Source of the DNA: an uncultured Verrucomicrobiae bacterium
GTDB lineage: Bacteria; Verrucomicrobiota; Verrucomicrobiia; Verrucomicrobiales; DEV007
Assembly: GCA_937898895.1 (NCBI GenBank)
Contig: CALDKL010000462.1
Location: 1-7,086, forward strand
DNA length: 7,086 nucleotides
Reading direction: 5' to 3'
Shown here one piece after another: positions 6,617 to 7,086 of this stretch (the first letter of the stretch is position 1; each line of letters starts with the position of its first letter). A program made the position numbers and the translations under genes. The notes under the pieces were generated by a model. It searched no databases. It was not told where the DNA came from and saw only the letters and a program-made list of their open reading frames with translations.

Positions 6617-7086
6617 TCAGTTTGGCTGGTTCGGGAGGATCTCCACTTTGCCTTCTTTCACCTGGGCATAACCCTTGCCGTTTTCCACGACGACGGCGTA
6701 GTAGGTGCCGCGTGCCGCCGCGATGCCGCTGGGAGTCTTGATTTTGAAATCCATTTCCGCCCCGGCCCCCGGTTTCAGGAGGGCTCCGAGACTGCCGTTT
6801 TTGACATCGAGAGTGACTTTGGGCGGAGTGGCAGTCTCGACGATCTCTGCGATCACCACGGAGGAGTTCGCCCCGATGCGGATGGCTGACTTGGCTGTCA
6901 TCACGATGACGACACGAGCCCCCGCGCCTGTCGTGATGGTGCTGCCGACGGCGACGAGATCCCCTGCGGCGAGGGCCGCGGCGGCTCCTCCGGGCGGAGT
7001 GACTTTGACCTCGCCGACAGAGACGGTGACTTTGCCGCTCTTGGGAGCATCGTTTTGGGAGGTGGCCACGGAGGGAAGGAGCAGCC
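6617..7086 (-). CDS. FecR-domain secreted protein, 5' end truncated by window edge
   Basis: The first gene of the visible unit; its stop is TGA at 6619-6617. A GTG at 7069 could be read as a start, but the frame stays open upstream and encodes LLLPS followed by VATSQ. This looks like the end of a Sec signal peptide, so the true start probably lies beyond 7086. Numbering from that GTG, the 150 residues match the FecR domain pattern: a GDLVAVGSTITTGAGARVVI segment at about 36-55, an IRIGANSSVVI strand at 63-73, the signature KTPSGIAAARGTYYAVVV at 111-128, and VKEGKVEIL at 137-145. In FecR proteins this domain is periplasmic and senses or relays signals to an anti-sigma segment. Here no transmembrane helix or cytoplasmic anti-sigma part is visible, so the protein seems to be a bare exported FecR domain. 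It precedes tpsA in the same direction, which suggests an accessory role in TPS secretion or sensing (inference). The domain call is firm; the function is unknown. Confidence 0.86.
   Translation of the reverse strand, partial: LLLPSVATSQNDAPKSGKVTVSVGEVKVTPPGGAAAALAAGDLVAVGSTITTGAGARVVIVMTAKSAIRIGANSSVVIAEIVETATPPKVTLDVKNGSLGALLKPGAGAEMDFKIKTPSGIAAARGTYYAVVVENGKGYAQVKEGKVEILPNQPN

Noticed and set aside
7067..7069. GTG at 7069 as the true start of the FecR-domain gene
   Set aside because: The codons just upstream stay open and encode LLLPS, which together with VATSQ looks like a signal peptide end. Starting at the GTG would leave the FecR domain without an export signal.
1..7086. tRNA, rRNA, CRISPR array, insertion sequence or attachment site
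   Set aside because: Almost all of the window is coding on the minus strand. I see no tRNA-like cloverleaf, regularly spaced identical DNA repeats, transposase motif or terminal inverted repeats.

Overview
The window holds one clear transcription unit. Three genes lie head to tail on the minus strand, so transcription runs from the right edge (7086) to the left. The order is a FecR-domain secreted protein (5' end cut by the window edge), a giant two-partner-secretion (TPS) exoprotein of the filamentous haemagglutinin type (TpsA), and its dedicated outer-membrane transporter (TpsB, FhaC/ShlB/HecB type). The gaps are very short: 8 to 44 bp between genes 1 and 2, depending on the tpsA start, and 10 bp between genes 2 and 3. 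No promoter is visible between the genes. The promoter should lie beyond 7086, and a probable terminator hairpin sits at 20-40.

The DNA is GC-rich with strongly GC-biased third positions, which explains the many long antisense open frames. The host must be Gram-negative (diderm), because a TPS pair needs an outer membrane. Stand-alone secreted FecR-domain proteins beside haemagglutinin-type TPS proteins, the style of the haemagglutinin core, and the lack of strong Shine-Dalgarno sequences suggest the Verrucomicrobiota/PVC group (Opitutae-like). A cyanobacterium, planctomycete or proteobacterium cannot be excluded from sequence alone.

Layout from right to left. 7086-6617: end of a signal peptide plus a FecR domain. 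6587-1905: TpsA, made of a signal peptide, a TPS secretion domain with an NPNGIL motif, a haemagglutinin-type beta-helix, a six-turn 30-36-residue solenoid, a tandem array of about 105-residue RTX-like modules, an Ala-rich hydrophobic segment, and a threefold 48-residue repeat ending at the C-terminus. 1894-107: TpsB, made of a signal peptide, a Pro/Glu-rich linker, two POTRA domains and a beta-barrel with the VRGF loop motif. 1-106: no gene recognised; it holds an inverted repeat followed by TTT on the transcribed strand.

Working model: the Sec system exports all three proteins. The TpsB POTRA domains capture the TPS domain of TpsA, and TpsA threads through the TpsB barrel to form a surface fibre. 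The FecR-domain protein stays in the periplasm or envelope in an unknown accessory or sensory role. No sigma factor or anti-sigma transmembrane protein is visible. The most unusual parts are the C-terminal triple repeat of TpsA and the pairing of a bare FecR domain with a TPS system.
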